Shown one piece after another: positions 17,425-26,643 of a DNA stretch of 48,697 bases. The first letter of the stretch is position 1. Each line of letters opens with the position of its first letter. Origin of the DNA: Opitutaceae bacterium (GTDB lineage Bacteria > Verrucomicrobiota > Verrucomicrobiia > Opitutales > Opitutaceae); contig NZNM01000082.1 of NCBI GenBank assembly GCA_002694885.1, forward strand, positions 1-48,697, written 5' to 3'. The notes below the pieces were generated by a model. That model saw nothing but the letters and a program-made list of their open reading frames with translations. It did not search any database and was not told the origin of the DNA. Both the position numbers and the translations under genes were made by a program.

Positions 17425-18084
17425 TTAGAGTTTCCGATGCTTGAGTCGTGTAGCGATCCGGACCAGTTCACAAGCGTTAGAAAGTTCCAGCTTCGATTTT
17501 ATTCGAGATCGATGTGACTCGATCGTTTTAACGCTGATTTTCATTTCTCTGGCGATTTCGCGATTGTCCAAGGATTCGCCTATATGCTGGATAATTAGGA
17601 GTTCGCGATTGGATAAACGATCGAAGAGGGGATTTGAGTCCTTGGCCTCGTGACCGCTCATACGGCTCAAGAGGCGCCGTTTCATGGATGGGCTCAAATA
17701 AAGTTTTCCTCCATTCAGGAGTTTGTACGCGTCCAGATGCTCCTGGATGGGAGCGGTCTTCATCACGTATCCTTTCGCTCCAGCCCTAAGGCAGCGCTCG
17801 GCGAAGATTCGTTCGTCGTGCGAACTGACGACGAGAATTGAAGAGTTGGGATATTGGCGGATCAGCTCTTTGACGGAACCGATCCCATTACTTTTGTCTA
17901 CGTCGATATCGAGAGCGAAAATATCCGGAGACTCCGCCGAAGGATCTAGACGGTCGATGGCTTTGGTATAGCCGCAGACAACGAAATCTTCCGATTCGCG
18001 GAACAGCTCATCTAAGCCGTACTTGTAGATGGGTTGTTCGTCTACGACGAAAATGCGGGTGGGTTTGCCAATTTTCTGGATCAC
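17425..18084 (-). CDS. NarL/FixJ-family response regulator
   Basis: A 219-residue DNA-binding response regulator with a receiver domain (about residues 9-125) and a LuxR-type helix-turn-helix (about 156-212). The phosphorylation pocket has D15/E16 (VVDEQP in place of the common DDHP), phospho-acceptor D59 in FALDIDV, Ser in SSHDE and K109 in YVMKTAP. The HTH is typical: LSNRELLIIQHI and SVKTIESHRSRI. It is a paralogue of the regulator at 18401-19054, same strand, 316 bases upstream. No histidine kinase is in the window, so it is an orphan here. Targets are unknown. Confidence 0.88.
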   Translation of the reverse strand: MIQKIGKPTRIFVVDEQPIYKYGLDELFRESEDFVVCGYTKAIDRLDPSAESPDIFALDIDVDKSNGIGSVKELIRQYPNSSILVVSSHDERIFAERCLRAGAKGYVMKTAPIQEHLDAYKLLNGGKLYLSPSMKRRLLSRMSGHEAKDSNPLFDRLSNRELLIIQHIGESLDNREIAREMKISVKTIESHRSRIKSKLELSNACELVRIATRLKHRKL

Positions 18085-18400
18085 GCTTGTGGGAGGTCGC
18101 GTGAATCATAGGAAAATGTATGCGTTTCGTCTATCGGGTGGCTGCTGACTTAGCTGCGGTAAATTCGATGCAGAATCGAACCCGAATTTGCCGATACCGA
18201 GGAAGGGCCGCCTCTAAAAGATCCTTGGAGGATAGTGCTTAAGGTAAAGACGCTTCTCGATTTAGACTGATTGTATATGTAGTCTAACTCCAAGCTCGTC
18301 CTGACTCGGGGGAGGGCGAGAAAAGCCTATAATCCAGAATGGAAGCGACAGCTCTGATGCCTGTGGGATGAGGCCAAAAGAGTGGGATAACCCGAATCAG
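18085..18400. other. Intergenic region between two response regulator genes
   Basis: 316 bases without a coding frame I can support. It contains a small inverted repeat (18164-18169 with 18175-18180, 5-base loop) but no clear terminator, and no promoter strong enough to name. The promoter of the downstream regulator must lie here unless both regulators are co-transcribed. Confidence 0.4.
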
Positions 18401-19054
18401 CTACATTACTTGCTGGTCAACCCACTGGACCGAGAACTGAACGAGCTCAGTCGCGTTGCGCAGATTTAGCTTCTCTTTGACGTGGGCACGGTGCGACTCG
18501 ATCGTTTTCACGCTCAAATTCAGGCTTTCGGCTATTTCCCGACTAGATAGACCCCTTCCGATGAGTTGCACGACTTCCAGTTCGCGGTCTGTTAGACGAT
18601 CGATTGGTGAAGAGGAAGTGGCGTTGTTCGGGCCATTCACGATCTGATGCAGCACCTGGTCCGCAACCGATGGGCTGACGTAGATCTCCCCCTTGATTAT
18701 GCGGCGAATGGCTTCAACCACTTTTGTCGGGGATTCTTTTTTCATGACATATGCCTTGGCGCCGGCTCTAAGAGCCCGTTGGGCAAAGATAGATTCGTCA
18801 TGCATTGAGAAGACGAGAATCGGAATGTTCTCATGGATCGCCTTCAGATTCTTTATGAGTTCTAGGCCGTTGTTCCCTCTGAGAGAAATGTCTACGATGA
18901 TGACATCGGGATTCGCTGGGCCGACGCCCTTCATTGCCTCCGGAGCGTCTTCAGCTTCGCCACAGATCTCCATATCTGCTTCGTTGTTAATAACTTGAGA
19001 CAACCCTTGCCGTACGAGGGGATGGTCGTCGACGATGTAGATCCGTGTGGCCAT
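18401..19054 (-). CDS. NarL/FixJ-family response regulator
   Basis: A 217-residue response regulator with a canonical receiver domain (IVDDHPLVRQGLSQV; phospho-acceptor D55 in IIVDISLRGNNG; FSMHDE; K105 in YVMKKESP) and a C-terminal LuxR HTH (LTDRELEVVQLIGRGLSS, SVKTIESHRAHVKEKL). It shares architecture and many residues with the neighbouring regulator at 17425-18084, indicating tandem duplication, but this copy has the more standard acidic pocket. No partner kinase is encoded nearby. The start is ATG 19054; the 195-base upstream region shows nothing I recognise. Confidence 0.9.
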   Translation of the reverse strand: MATRIYIVDDHPLVRQGLSQVINNEADMEICGEAEDAPEAMKGVGPANPDVIIVDISLRGNNGLELIKNLKAIHENIPILVFSMHDESIFAQRALRAGAKAYVMKKESPTKVVEAIRRIIKGEIYVSPSVADQVLHQIVNGPNNATSSSPIDRLTDRELEVVQLIGRGLSSREIAESLNLSVKTIESHRAHVKEKLNLRNATELVQFSVQWVDQQVM

Positions 19055-19249
19055 TTTTCGAAATTAAGTAGTGGTGTTAATACGTTGATCGAGCTGGAGC
19101 CTGAGTTCAAGCAGCAACAGCGGTCAGCTGAGTTCGGTGGAAGTCGAGTTGTGGGGAATTATTACGCACACCCACGTTTCTAGATATTCGGATCTAAGGG
19201 ACGATTCTTAAACGATAACCAAGAGAGCGCGAAAAGGCCGGCGCGAGTC

Positions 19250-19942
19250 CTAGGCAGTCAGGAAGGTCGCCGCGACGCCGATGACGCCTCCGAATACGCC
19301 ACCCCAAACAACTAGCCACCCAAGGTGTTCGCGAATCATATCTTCCAAGATCGATTTCACCTCTTCGGGCTCTAGTTGATCGAGTTTACCCTTCACCAGG
19401 TTTTCTACAGTAGGGCGAAAATTTTCGAAATGCATATTGCTATTAGTGAGATCCAGATCATCGACAACCTCGGTCAACTTTTTTGAGAACTCCTCTTTGA
19501 AGGGCTCTCTGAGCGGTTCCAAGGCTCTCAGCCCGCCTACGAGGGAAAGCATACCTCCAAATTTTGATCGAGCAACCACGTCCAGAAATCCGTTGAACAT
19601 ATCGTCCATGTCGATTGTGGATCGGATGCCTTCCGCGGATAGACCTTCGTGGAGCGCTACGTCGGTGAATCGCTTGAAATTCTCCTCGGTGAAGAAATTT
19701 TCCATCACGAGACTATGGATCCCATTCTTGAATTCCTCAAAGCGATCGACGATGACGCCGGAACCGTAAAGGCCGGGGACTTTCTCGAATAGCATGTGAA
19801 CGGCTAGCCAGTTAGTGAGGGCTCCAGAAAGTGAAAAGAGCCCGGCGCTAACGACGAAGGGCTTTGCGGAGCTCTCCGGCAATGCGAGGCCGATAGCGCA
19901 AAGGAGCGCGGAGCAAATATTGGTGATTAGGCTTTTGTTCAT
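19250..19942 (-). CDS. DUF445 family membrane protein
   Basis: A 230-residue protein of the DUF445 (YheB/YjiN-like) family, function unknown. A hydrophobic N-terminal segment leads into the family motif GALTNWLAVHMLFEKVPGLYGSGVI. The middle is soluble and helical, and a C-terminal membrane helix (LVVWGGVFGGVIGVAATFL) ends the protein, so the soluble part is held by anchors at both ends. I start at ATG 19942, 5 bases after the esterase stop; an upstream start at 19993 would add 17 basic residues and overlap the esterase gene. It is the last gene of a gcvP-esterase-DUF445 run on the minus strand. Confidence 0.78.
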   Translation of the reverse strand: MNKSLITNICSALLCAIGLALPESSAKPFVVSAGLFSLSGALTNWLAVHMLFEKVPGLYGSGVIVDRFEEFKNGIHSLVMENFFTEENFKRFTDVALHEGLSAEGIRSTIDMDDMFNGFLDVVARSKFGGMLSLVGGLRALEPLREPFKEEFSKKLTEVVDDLDLTNSNMHFENFRPTVENLVKGKLDQLEPEEVKSILEDMIREHLGWLVVWGGVFGGVIGVAATFLTA

Positions 19943-19947
19943 AGGCG

Positions 19948-20745
19948 CTATGCGTCGCTGTCTTGCTGGGGTATTCGATTTGTTGGCAGCCAATCAAGAA
20001 CGCTTTGTATCTTCATGTCCCAGTAACCCCACTCGTGCTCTCCTTTCTCTTCCTCATAGTGGATCTCGATCCCGAGTTTTTGGGCCTCTCCTAGAAACTC
20101 TCGATTCGCTTTGTAGAGAAAATCCTCAGTGCCGCAGCATTGAAACAAGTCCAATGAATGCTCGTTAGACGAGGCGAATTTCCTAGCCAGGAGAATGAGA
20201 TCGCTTTCCGGGTGGTCGACGGCTCCGTCAGGACCGAATATTATGGGCCATTCGGGAAGCAAAGAATCTGGCTCATCGACGCTCGCTAATGACAGGGGTC
20301 CGGACAGGCTAGCGGCTGCTCTGTATTGGTCTGGCCGTGACAAAGCTATTTTGAAAGCGCCGTAACCGCCCATGGAAAGTCCGGCGATAAAACGGTCTTC
20401 TCGACGTTCGGAAATGGGTAACAAGCGGTTGACGACGCGAGGAAGTTCATCGGCAAAAAAATCGAAGTACCGATAACCCTTATACATGTTTGTATAGAAA
20501 CTTCTCCCGGCGTCCGGCATGACGACTGCGATACCCTTCTCCTCTGCGTAACGCTCGATGGAAGTATAGCGGGTCCAAGCAGTGTAGTCCGATTGGAGCC
20601 CATGCAATAGGAAGAGAGTTGGAAGTGGCCGATTATTCATAATCGAGGCGTTCTCGTCCGTAGAAGGAGCCATAGGGATGATGGCATCGAAGGCCGTCCC
20701 TGTCCCCAGTACTTCAGAGTAAAAGTCGCAATGAATTAGCGCCAT
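19948..20745 (-). CDS. Alpha/beta-hydrolase esterase (EstA/esterase D type)
   Basis: A 265-residue serine esterase similar to tributyrin esterase EstA and S-formylglutathione hydrolase. The catalytic triad is visible: nucleophile S124 in AGLSMGGYGA, acid D208 in CGTEDFLY and base H237 in GEHEWGYWD; the oxyanion region is FLLHGLQSDYTAW. No signal peptide is apparent, so it is probably cytosolic. The substrate is likely a short-chain ester, but S-formylglutathione or a carbohydrate acetyl ester are alternatives. It lies 58 bases downstream of gcvP and 5 bases before the DUF445 start, so the last two genes are probably translationally coupled. Confidence 0.85.
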   Translation of the reverse strand: MALIHCDFYSEVLGTGTAFDAIIPMAPSTDENASIMNNRPLPTLFLLHGLQSDYTAWTRYTSIERYAEEKGIAVVMPDAGRSFYTNMYKGYRYFDFFADELPRVVNRLLPISERREDRFIAGLSMGGYGAFKIALSRPDQYRAAASLSGPLSLASVDEPDSLLPEWPIIFGPDGAVDHPESDLILLARKFASSNEHSLDLFQCCGTEDFLYKANREFLGEAQKLGIEIHYEEEKGEHEWGYWDMKIQSVLDWLPTNRIPQQDSDA

Positions 20746-20803
20746 TTCGATTTGTTTGAATGCTTAGCTTGATTCGAAGGAAGCGAACTGATTGTTAAAT
20801 CGG

Positions 20804-23722
20804 CTACTCTTGGTAGGCTTCCATTGGTGGGCAAGCGCAGACGAGATTTCTGTCCCCAAAGACATTGTCGACTCGCGCCACAGGCGGCCAGTACTTGCAA
20901 TCCTTCAACGAAGGATCGGGGAAAGCCGCCTGCTCTCTGCTATAGGGAGACTCCCAGTCGTCGGCAGCAATTCGCTGGCTTGTGTGCGGAGCGTTTTTTA
21001 AGGGATTATCCTCTCGGGACCACGTTTCCTTTTCGATGCTTTCCATTTCCGATTTTATGGAAATCAGGGCTTCGCAAAACCGATCCAGTTCCCTTCGTGA
21101 CTCGCTTTCAGTCGGCTCGATCATCATCGTTCCTGCAACGGGCCAAGACATGGTGGGCGCATGAAATCCATAGTCCATCAAGCGTTTGGCGATATCCTCT
21201 ACATCAACACCGGCTCTCTCTTTCCACTCTCGGAAGTCGATAATGAACTCGTGGGCCACCAAACCGTTCTCGCCGCGGTAGACGATGGGGAAATGAGGCT
21301 CTAGCTTCTTTGCCATATAGTTGGCGTTCAGGATGGCGATCTTGGTTGCTTGCGTTAGCCCACTTTCCCCCATCATACGAATATAGGCCCAGGAAATGGG
21401 AAGGATGCCTGCGCTTCCAAAAGGGGCTGCTGATACGGCTCCAACCGCAGTTCGGTCGTTGAGATCCGGGCTTTGACGATGGCCGGGGAGAAAAGGCGCT
21501 AAGTGGCTAGCGACCCCAATGGGACCAACTCCAGGTCCGCCGCCGCCATGGGGTATGCAAAAAGTCTTATGCAAGTTCAAGTGGCAAACATCGGCCCCGA
21601 TAAATCCAGGGCTAGTCACTCCACACTGGGCATTCATGTTCGCTCCGTCCATGTAGACTTGGCCGCCATTGTTGTGAACGACTTGGCAAATTTCCTGTAC
21701 GGAAGATTCGAATACTCCATGCGTAGATGGGTAGGTGATCATGAGGGCTGATAGGCGATCGCGATGCAACTCGGCTTTCTTTTCCAGGTCATCGATATCA
21801 ATATTGCCTTGAGAATCGCAATTTATGGGCACGACTTTCATGCCAGCCATCACGGCGCTGGCAGGATTGGTTCCGTGAGCCGAAGACGGAATGAGGCAAA
21901 CATTTCTATCCCCCTGCTCGTTGGATCGATGGAATTCCCGAATGGCCAGGAGCCCTGCGTATTCTCCTTGAGATCCCGCATTCGGCTGAATGGAAACCGT
22001 TGCAAACCCCGTTATCCTTGCCAGCCAGGTTTCGAGTTGCTCGATTAGCTCCCGGTATCCTGCCGTTTGGCTCGATGGGGCGAATGGATGAATCTCGCTA
22101 AATTCGGGCCAGGATATTGGAAGCATTTCCGCAGTCGCATTCAGTTTCATGGTACACGAACCCAGCGGAATCATAGAGTTGGTCAGAGAAAGATCCTTGT
22201 TCTCCAGCTTTTTGAGATAGCGGACGAATTCTGTTTCGCTGTGGTACCGATTGAATACCGTATGGGTGAGGAACCGAGATTGGCGCTGGAGATCGGGGCT
22301 AATCGGTTCTCTGGCATCTGAAGGAGTTTGGATTTTACTCTCCTCGAGCACCGAGCCATCAGAGCTGAATGCTCTAAGGACAGTCGCCAATTCCTGATGG
22401 GTTACAGTTTCGTCAATCGACAGGCCGATTAGATTCTTGGAAATAGTATGCAAATTGTATCCAAGATCCTGTGCCTTCTCGATGATTCCTTTAGCGATAT
22501 CCTCTGGCGCTTCTATTGCCAGTGTGTCGAAACGCTCGCCTTCGATTATCTGGAAGCCTAACTCGGTAAGGATCTGCTTCGCAGTCAGCGCGAGGCGGCG
22601 TATTCGTTTGGCAATCTCGATGAGTCCGTAGGGACCGTGATAGATAGCATAGGCTGCGGCGATATTGGCCAGAAGCACCTGGGCAGTGCAGATATTGCTA
22701 GTGGCTTTGTCGCGACGTATATGCTGCTCTCGGGTTTGCAGGGCGAGTCTCAAGGCGGGGTTGCCTTCGGAATCCTTGGATAGGCCGATGATTCTGCCGG
22801 GCGCTTTGCGCTTGTTGCTTTCGGTGGTGGCGAAAAATGCGGCGTGGGGCCCGCCGAATCCCAAGGGAACGCCGAAGCGTTGGGCAGATCCAACAGCGAT
22901 ATCGAATCCCATTTCCCCGGGTGGCTTCAATAATGTTAGCGATAGTAGATCGCAGCAGCAGATGGCTATAGCCCGATTGCTGTGGGCATTCTCGACAAGA
23001 TCAGACAAATCGCGGGCTATGCCTAGCGTATCCGGATACTGGAGAATAATCGCGAATGCCGTGCCAAAATCGATCGGTTGACTAGTATCGACGATTTTCA
23101 CATCGATACTCAATGGTCTAGCCCGCGTCTCAATGACTTCAATGGTTTGCGGATAGCACTTCGAGGAAACAATTACAGCGTTTTTCGAGCCTCGTCCTCG
23201 GAGTCCATAGGCCATGGAAACGGCTTCAGCAGCGGCAGTGCCTTCGTCCAGTAGCGAAGCGTTGGAGATTTCCAGTCCGGTCAAGTCAGACACCATAGTC
23301 TGGAAATTGAAAAGAGCTTCCATTCGGCCCTGAGAAATTTCTGCTTGGTAGGGGGTGTATTGGGTGTACCAACCGGGGTTTTCTAGAATATTTCTTAGGA
23401 TCGGGGGTGGAGTAATTGTATTCGAATACCCAAGACCAATAAGTGATTTTTTAACTGAATTCTTGCCTGCAATCTGCTCCAGCTCTTTGAGCATATCGCC
23501 CTCGCTTACGGGATCCGGAAGCTCGTCAATAGCGGATATGCGGATGTTTTCGGGAACGGCATCGTCTATAAGGCGATCCAGTGAATCGAATCCGATTTCA
23601 GCGGCCATTTCCGCGGCATCTTGCTCGCCTATTCCGAGGTGGCGTCTGGCGAAGGAATCGCTTTCAGAATAGCTAGTCGTATAAGGAAAATTCGGAATGT
23701 TGGCCGCCTGATTGCTCGACAT
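20804..23722 (-). CDS. gcvP: Glycine dehydrogenase (decarboxylating), P-protein
   Basis: A 972-residue single-chain P-protein of the glycine cleavage system, which decarboxylates glycine and passes the aminomethyl group to lipoyl-H-protein. Full length with both halves: the N-terminal non-catalytic-like half ([34 protein letters not shown]) and the PLP half with K719 in [16 protein letters not shown]. gcvT and gcvH are not in the window, so the system is encoded at more than one site. No glycine riboswitch is evident in the short region upstream (23723-23778), which runs into a palindromic repeat. The start is ATG 23722. Confidence 0.95.
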   Translation of the reverse strand: MSSNQAANIPNFPYTTSYSESDSFARRHLGIGEQDAAEMAAEIGFDSLDRLIDDAVPENIRISAIDELPDPVSEGDMLKELEQIAGKNSVKKSLIGLGYSNTITPPPILRNILENPGWYTQYTPYQAEISQGRMEALFNFQTMVSDLTGLEISNASLLDEGTAAAEAVSMAYGLRGRGSKNAVIVSSKCYPQTIEVIETRARPLSIDVKIVDTSQPIDFGTAFAIILQYPDTLGIARDLSDLVENAHSNRAIAICCCDLLSLTLLKPPGEMGFDIAVGSAQRFGVPLGFGGPHAAFFATTESNKRKAPGRIIGLSKDSEGNPALRLALQTREQHIRRDKATSNICTAQVLLANIAAAYAIYHGPYGLIEIAKRIRRLALTAKQILTELGFQIIEGERFDTLAIEAPEDIAKGIIEKAQDLGYNLHTISKNLIGLSIDETVTHQELATVLRAFSSDGSVLEESKIQTPSDAREPISPDLQRQSRFLTHTVFNRYHSETEFVRYLKKLENKDLSLTNSMIPLGSCTMKLNATAEMLPISWPEFSEIHPFAPSSQTAGYRELIEQLETWLARITGFATVSIQPNAGSQGEYAGLLAIREFHRSNEQGDRNVCLIPSSAHGTNPASAVMAGMKVVPINCDSQGNIDIDDLEKKAELHRDRLSALMITYPSTHGVFESSVQEICQVVHNNGGQVYMDGANMNAQCGVTSPGFIGADVCHLNLHKTFCIPHGGGGPGVGPIGVASHLAPFLPGHRQSPDLNDRTAVGAVSAAPFGSAGILPISWAYIRMMGESGLTQATKIAILNANYMAKKLEPHFPIVYRGENGLVAHEFIIDFREWKERAGVDVEDIAKRLMDYGFHAPTMSWPVAGTMMIEPTESESRRELDRFCEALISIKSEMESIEKETWSREDNPLKNAPHTSQRIAADDWESPYSREQAAFPDPSLKDCKYWPPVARVDNVFGDRNLVCACPPMEAYQE

Positions 23723-23778
23723 AGGCGCACAGTAGGTTTGGCGGTTCGCGAATCAATAGGAAATCTCGATTGAAGATC

Positions 23779-23970
23779 TAATACCAATTACGAAAAAGAG
23801 TGAGTAGATGGCGGCGATTTCAAGCCCGTCCCCTGAGGGATGCGGACCAGATTCAAGTTCGCGGCGTTAGGCAAGGCCATCCGACACCCGTGACGCAAGG
23901 CCTCGCCCGCCTTGCGCTGCTTGGATCTGGTCCTGCACCATCTGCTCTTTCTTTTTCGTAATTGGTATTA
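23779..23970. repeat. 192-bp palindromic (MITE-like) element
   Basis: The two ends form a perfect 21-bp inverted repeat (23779-23799 with 23950-23970), and the similarity continues inward for about 10 more bases with mismatches. A second inner inverted pair (23844-23856 with 23921-23933) matches at 12 of 13 positions, so the whole element can fold into one long bulged hairpin. It has no coding frame. GATCTAA occurs on both outer flanks (23775-23781 and 23973-23979), a possible but not exact target duplication. It lies between the divergent gcvP and nth genes. I infer a non-autonomous miniature element. Confidence 0.75.
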
Positions 23971-24022
23971 AGGATCTAAACGATTGCTAGGCGGACTGAA
24001 TGAATGCAAAAGAGGCTTCCAT

Positions 24023-24673
24023 ATGATCAGAAAAGAGAGAGCAGCTTATGTTGATCAGGAACTGGAAAGACTCTACCCGAATCCGCCCATTCCTTTGGAC
24101 CACAAAGATTCCTACACTCTTTTAGTCGCGGTTTTGCTCTCAGCTCAATGCACGGACGTTCGAGTCAATAAAACGACGCCCAGTCTCTGGGCACTGGCGG
24201 ACAATCCTTTCGACATGGCTAAAGTGGCCGCCTCGAGAATCGAGAATGTCGTGCGCCCGTGTGGTTTGGCTCCGCGGAAGGCGCAGGCCATTCATGAACT
24301 GTCTAACATTCTGGTGGAAAATTACGATGGCGAGGTTCCTGAGGGTTTTGACTTACTTGAAGCTTTGCCTGGAGTGGGCCATAAGACGGCATCGGTCGTG
24401 ATGGCCCAAGCGTTTGGGCATCCCGCTTTCCCGGTAGACACCCATATACATCGACTTGCTCAGAGATGGGGATTAACCAATGGCAAAAACGTATTCCAAA
24501 CGGAGAAAGATCTTAAAAAGCTGTTCCCAGAGCAGCGGTGGAATGATCTGCATCTTCAGATTATTTACTACGGACGCGAACACTGCACCGCCCGCGGTTG
24601 CGATGGCACGATTTGCCCGATGTGCAGAACATTGTACCCTCAAAGAAAGAAAGCGGTGGCTACGCGGAAATAA
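24023..24673 (+). CDS. nth: Endonuclease III
   Basis: A 216-residue base-excision-repair DNA glycosylase/AP lyase. The helix-hairpin-helix LPGVGHKTASVV supplies the catalytic lysine K121 and VDTHIHR the aspartate D139, matching E. coli K120/D138. Near the C-terminus four cysteines (C188, C193, C198, C201) stand where the [4Fe-4S] cluster loop is expected, but their spacing (x4, x4, x2) differs from the classical C-x6-C-x2-C-x5-C. The start is ATG 24023 with AGAGG seven bases before it; the upstream TTG at 23984 has no such site. It begins 52 bases after the palindromic element. Confidence 0.93.
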   Translation: MIRKERAAYVDQELERLYPNPPIPLDHKDSYTLLVAVLLSAQCTDVRVNKTTPSLWALADNPFDMAKVAASRIENVVRPCGLAPRKAQAIHELSNILVENYDGEVPEGFDLLEALPGVGHKTASVVMAQAFGHPAFPVDTHIHRLAQRWGLTNGKNVFQTEKDLKKLFPEQRWNDLHLQIIYYGREHCTARGCDGTICPMCRTLYPQRKKAVATRK

Positions 24674-24701
24674 AAAAGCCCCTCCCTGAGATGAGAGGAG
24701 C
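24672..24701 (-). terminator. Rho-independent terminator of the prepilin-like gene
   Basis: A 9-bp stem (24678-24686 with 24693-24701, two G-U pairs in the minus-strand RNA) with a 6-base loop, followed on the minus strand by six T residues (24677-24672). It sits 35 bases past the stop of the prepilin-like gene and overlaps the nth stop codon. Confidence 0.82.
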
Positions 24702-24736
24702 TCGGAAATCGTGAAAGAAGAAGCGTATTCAAGCGA

Positions 24737-25492
24737 TTAGTTTTCGGCAATATCCGCTCCAGTCGGCAACGCGCTGTCCATGGTTGTCGCAGGAGTCCCG
24801 TCATCTTGAAACAGCTGTGCGAATGGCTGAGCAGCTCCTTGCGTTTCGAACCAGTTAACAGCTCCTCCAGCAAATCCTATGTGTCCCCCTTCGCCAGCAT
24901 ACATGTCAGTTGGTCCCCAACCTGATGAGCCACTGTTGCTTAAGCGAGAGAATATCAGCGGCGTTTGGCTGGGGGTGCCAAGCGTGAGACCCACCACATA
25001 GTGGTAAGATAAAAACCCTGACGATGTGGGATTTTCGGGATCTGCGTCGTCCAAGGGATTGGTGTCAGCCAGATCCGAATTCATATTGCCGTTGACGAGA
25101 ACGGGTGTGGGCCCGTTGAGCTGCATCGCATTTGCATCGCTTTGGCTTATCCAAATGTTTAGGTCGTTAAGGTCTGATTCAAGTGCAAGAACAGCAGCCA
25201 CTTCACCGATGGATGGCGCTTCTGTGTCAGTAGGATCAAAATTGAGTTGCCCGTTTGAAACTCGATGGCCCGGTTGCGGCAGTAGGTCTCCGTTCCTAGT
25301 CGCAAACAGTTGCGAGGCGTTTATAATTTGCCGCATATTGTTTACATCTCGTGTTTTTCGAGCCGTTGACTGCATCTGGGAAATGGTCGGAACGAGGATG
25401 GCGGACAAAATGGCGATCATCGCTATGACAGTAAGGACCTCGATTAGCGTAAAGCCTTTCGAGCGGCGAATCTTCGAGTTGCGATAGTTCAT
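24737..25492 (-). CDS. Type II secretion/type IV prepilin-like protein
   Basis: A 251-residue protein with a class III (prepilin) signal: a basic 13-residue leader, SKGFTLIEVLTVIAM with cleavage expected after G13 and mature E5 (E18), then a hydrophobic helix to about residue 40. The C-terminal part has GEGGHIGFAGGAVNWFE, resembling the H-x-G...F-A-G/D-G motif typical of the many pseudopilin-like proteins in Planctomycetes and Verrucomicrobia. It would be processed by a PilD-type peptidase and assembled or displayed at the inner membrane/periplasm. It stands alone, with no other pseudopilin gene adjacent; a PilB-type ATPase gene lies 12 kb away. The start is ATG 25492. Confidence 0.85.
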   Translation of the reverse strand: MNYRNSKIRRSKGFTLIEVLTVIAMIAILSAILVPTISQMQSTARKTRDVNNMRQIINASQLFATRNGDLLPQPGHRVSNGQLNFDPTDTEAPSIGEVAAVLALESDLNDLNIWISQSDANAMQLNGPTPVLVNGNMNSDLADTNPLDDADPENPTSSGFLSYHYVVGLTLGTPSQTPLIFSRLSNSGSSGWGPTDMYAGEGGHIGFAGGAVNWFETQGAAQPFAQLFQDDGTPATTMDSALPTGADIAEN

Positions 25493-25776
25493 AGGAAAAT
25501 GGAAAGGGTAAGCAATTACAGCTCATTTTCACCAGACACCGCTGGTAATAAATTAAGATCATCGCAACGAAGCTATGTTACAAGGTCGATCCCTCTTTTT
25601 TACCGCTCAACAGTGATGCGATTAGGGTCCTAATGGGCGATATCCTCATGGCTGTCTACAGGATTCCCTGATCAAAGCCGGCAAATCGCAAAACCTTAGG
25701 CAATTCTTTTCATATGCGTTCGCCTCCAACAGATTTTTCTTTGCAAGTGGCCGACGAACAAACAGGTATTACCGCG

Positions 25777-26643
25777 ATGAAAATTTTCCTGGATGGCGAA
25801 TTCCTAGAAAAAGAGGATGCGAAGATCTCGGTTTTCGATCACGGTCTGCTCTACGGGGATGGAATATTCGAAGGAATTCGTGTCTACCGCAAGTGCGTCT
25901 ACCGCTTGCAGGAGCACCTCGAGCGTTTGTGGCATTCAGCCAAGGACATCCTTCTGGAGATCCCCATGTCCCCGAAGGAAATGGAAGAGGCGGTGTGCGA
26001 GTCCTGTCGTCAGAATGGGATTGTCGACGGATACATCCGTTTGCTCGTCACCCGTGGGAGAGGGGACTTGGGGCTTTCGCCCGATTCGTGCCCGAGCCCT
26101 TCGGTCATTATTATCGCCGATACCATTAGTCTATATCCCGAAGATCACTACACGGATGGCCTCTCTATTGTTACGGTGCCCACGCGGCGATCCGGACCTG
26201 CAGCTTTGAATCCGGCCATTAAGTCGCTCAATTATCTGAACAACATTCTAGCCAAAATGGAGGCGGCTCAAAGTGGGGCTCTGGAGGCCATCATGCTCAA
26301 TGATCAAGGTTACGTAGCGGAATGCACGGGCGATAACATATTTATTGTCCACAAGGGTCGGATGTACACGCCAGATGTGTCGAATGGCGCTCTTCGTGGA
26401 ATCACTCGCGGAGCGGTTATCGAACTAGCGGAATCGGAAGGCATTCCGGTCAAGGAATGTAACCTGACGCGCCATGAGATTTGGAATGCCGATGAGTGCT
26501 TCCTCACGGGAACGGCCGCCGAACTCATTCCCGTCGTAAAGTTGGATGGACGCGTTATTGGCCCGGGTAAACCCGGCGAGGTGACCAAGAAGCTGCACGC
26601 GGCATTCCACGAGGAAGTTTCGACGCGCGGGGTGCTTCTTTAA
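25777..26643 (+). CDS. ilvE: Class IV aminotransferase (branched-chain type)
   Basis: A 288-residue fold-type IV PLP aminotransferase, probably transferring amino groups between glutamate and branched-chain 2-oxo acids. MKIFLDGEFLEKEDAKISV begins the fold; VFDHGLLYGDGIFEGIRVY, the Schiff-base K149 in AIKSLNYLNNILA and ECTGDNIF are family signatures. I start at ATG 25777, which gives the usual length and has AGG ten bases upstream; an in-frame ATG at 25714 would add 21 poorly conserved residues. D-amino-acid aminotransferase and aminodeoxychorismate lyase share this fold, so the IlvE call is likely but not certain. Confidence 0.8.
   Translation: MKIFLDGEFLEKEDAKISVFDHGLLYGDGIFEGIRVYRKCVYRLQEHLERLWHSAKDILLEIPMSPKEMEEAVCESCRQNGIVDGYIRLLVTRGRGDLGLSPDSCPSPSVIIIADTISLYPEDHYTDGLSIVTVPTRRSGPAALNPAIKSLNYLNNILAKMEAAQSGALEAIMLNDQGYVAECTGDNIFIVHKGRMYTPDVSNGALRGITRGAVIELAESEGIPVKECNLTRHEIWNADECFLTGTAAELIPVVKLDGRVIGPGKPGEVTKKLHAAFHEEVSTRGVLL

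Noticed and set aside
23723-23778. Glycine riboswitch upstream of gcvP
   Set aside because: Only 56 bases lie between the gcvP start and the palindromic element and they do not show the paired aptamer structure.
23775-23979. Target-site duplication GATCTAA flanking the palindromic element
   Set aside because: The copies are not placed symmetrically against the terminal repeats (one overlaps the repeat, the other is two bases away), so it is not a clean duplication.
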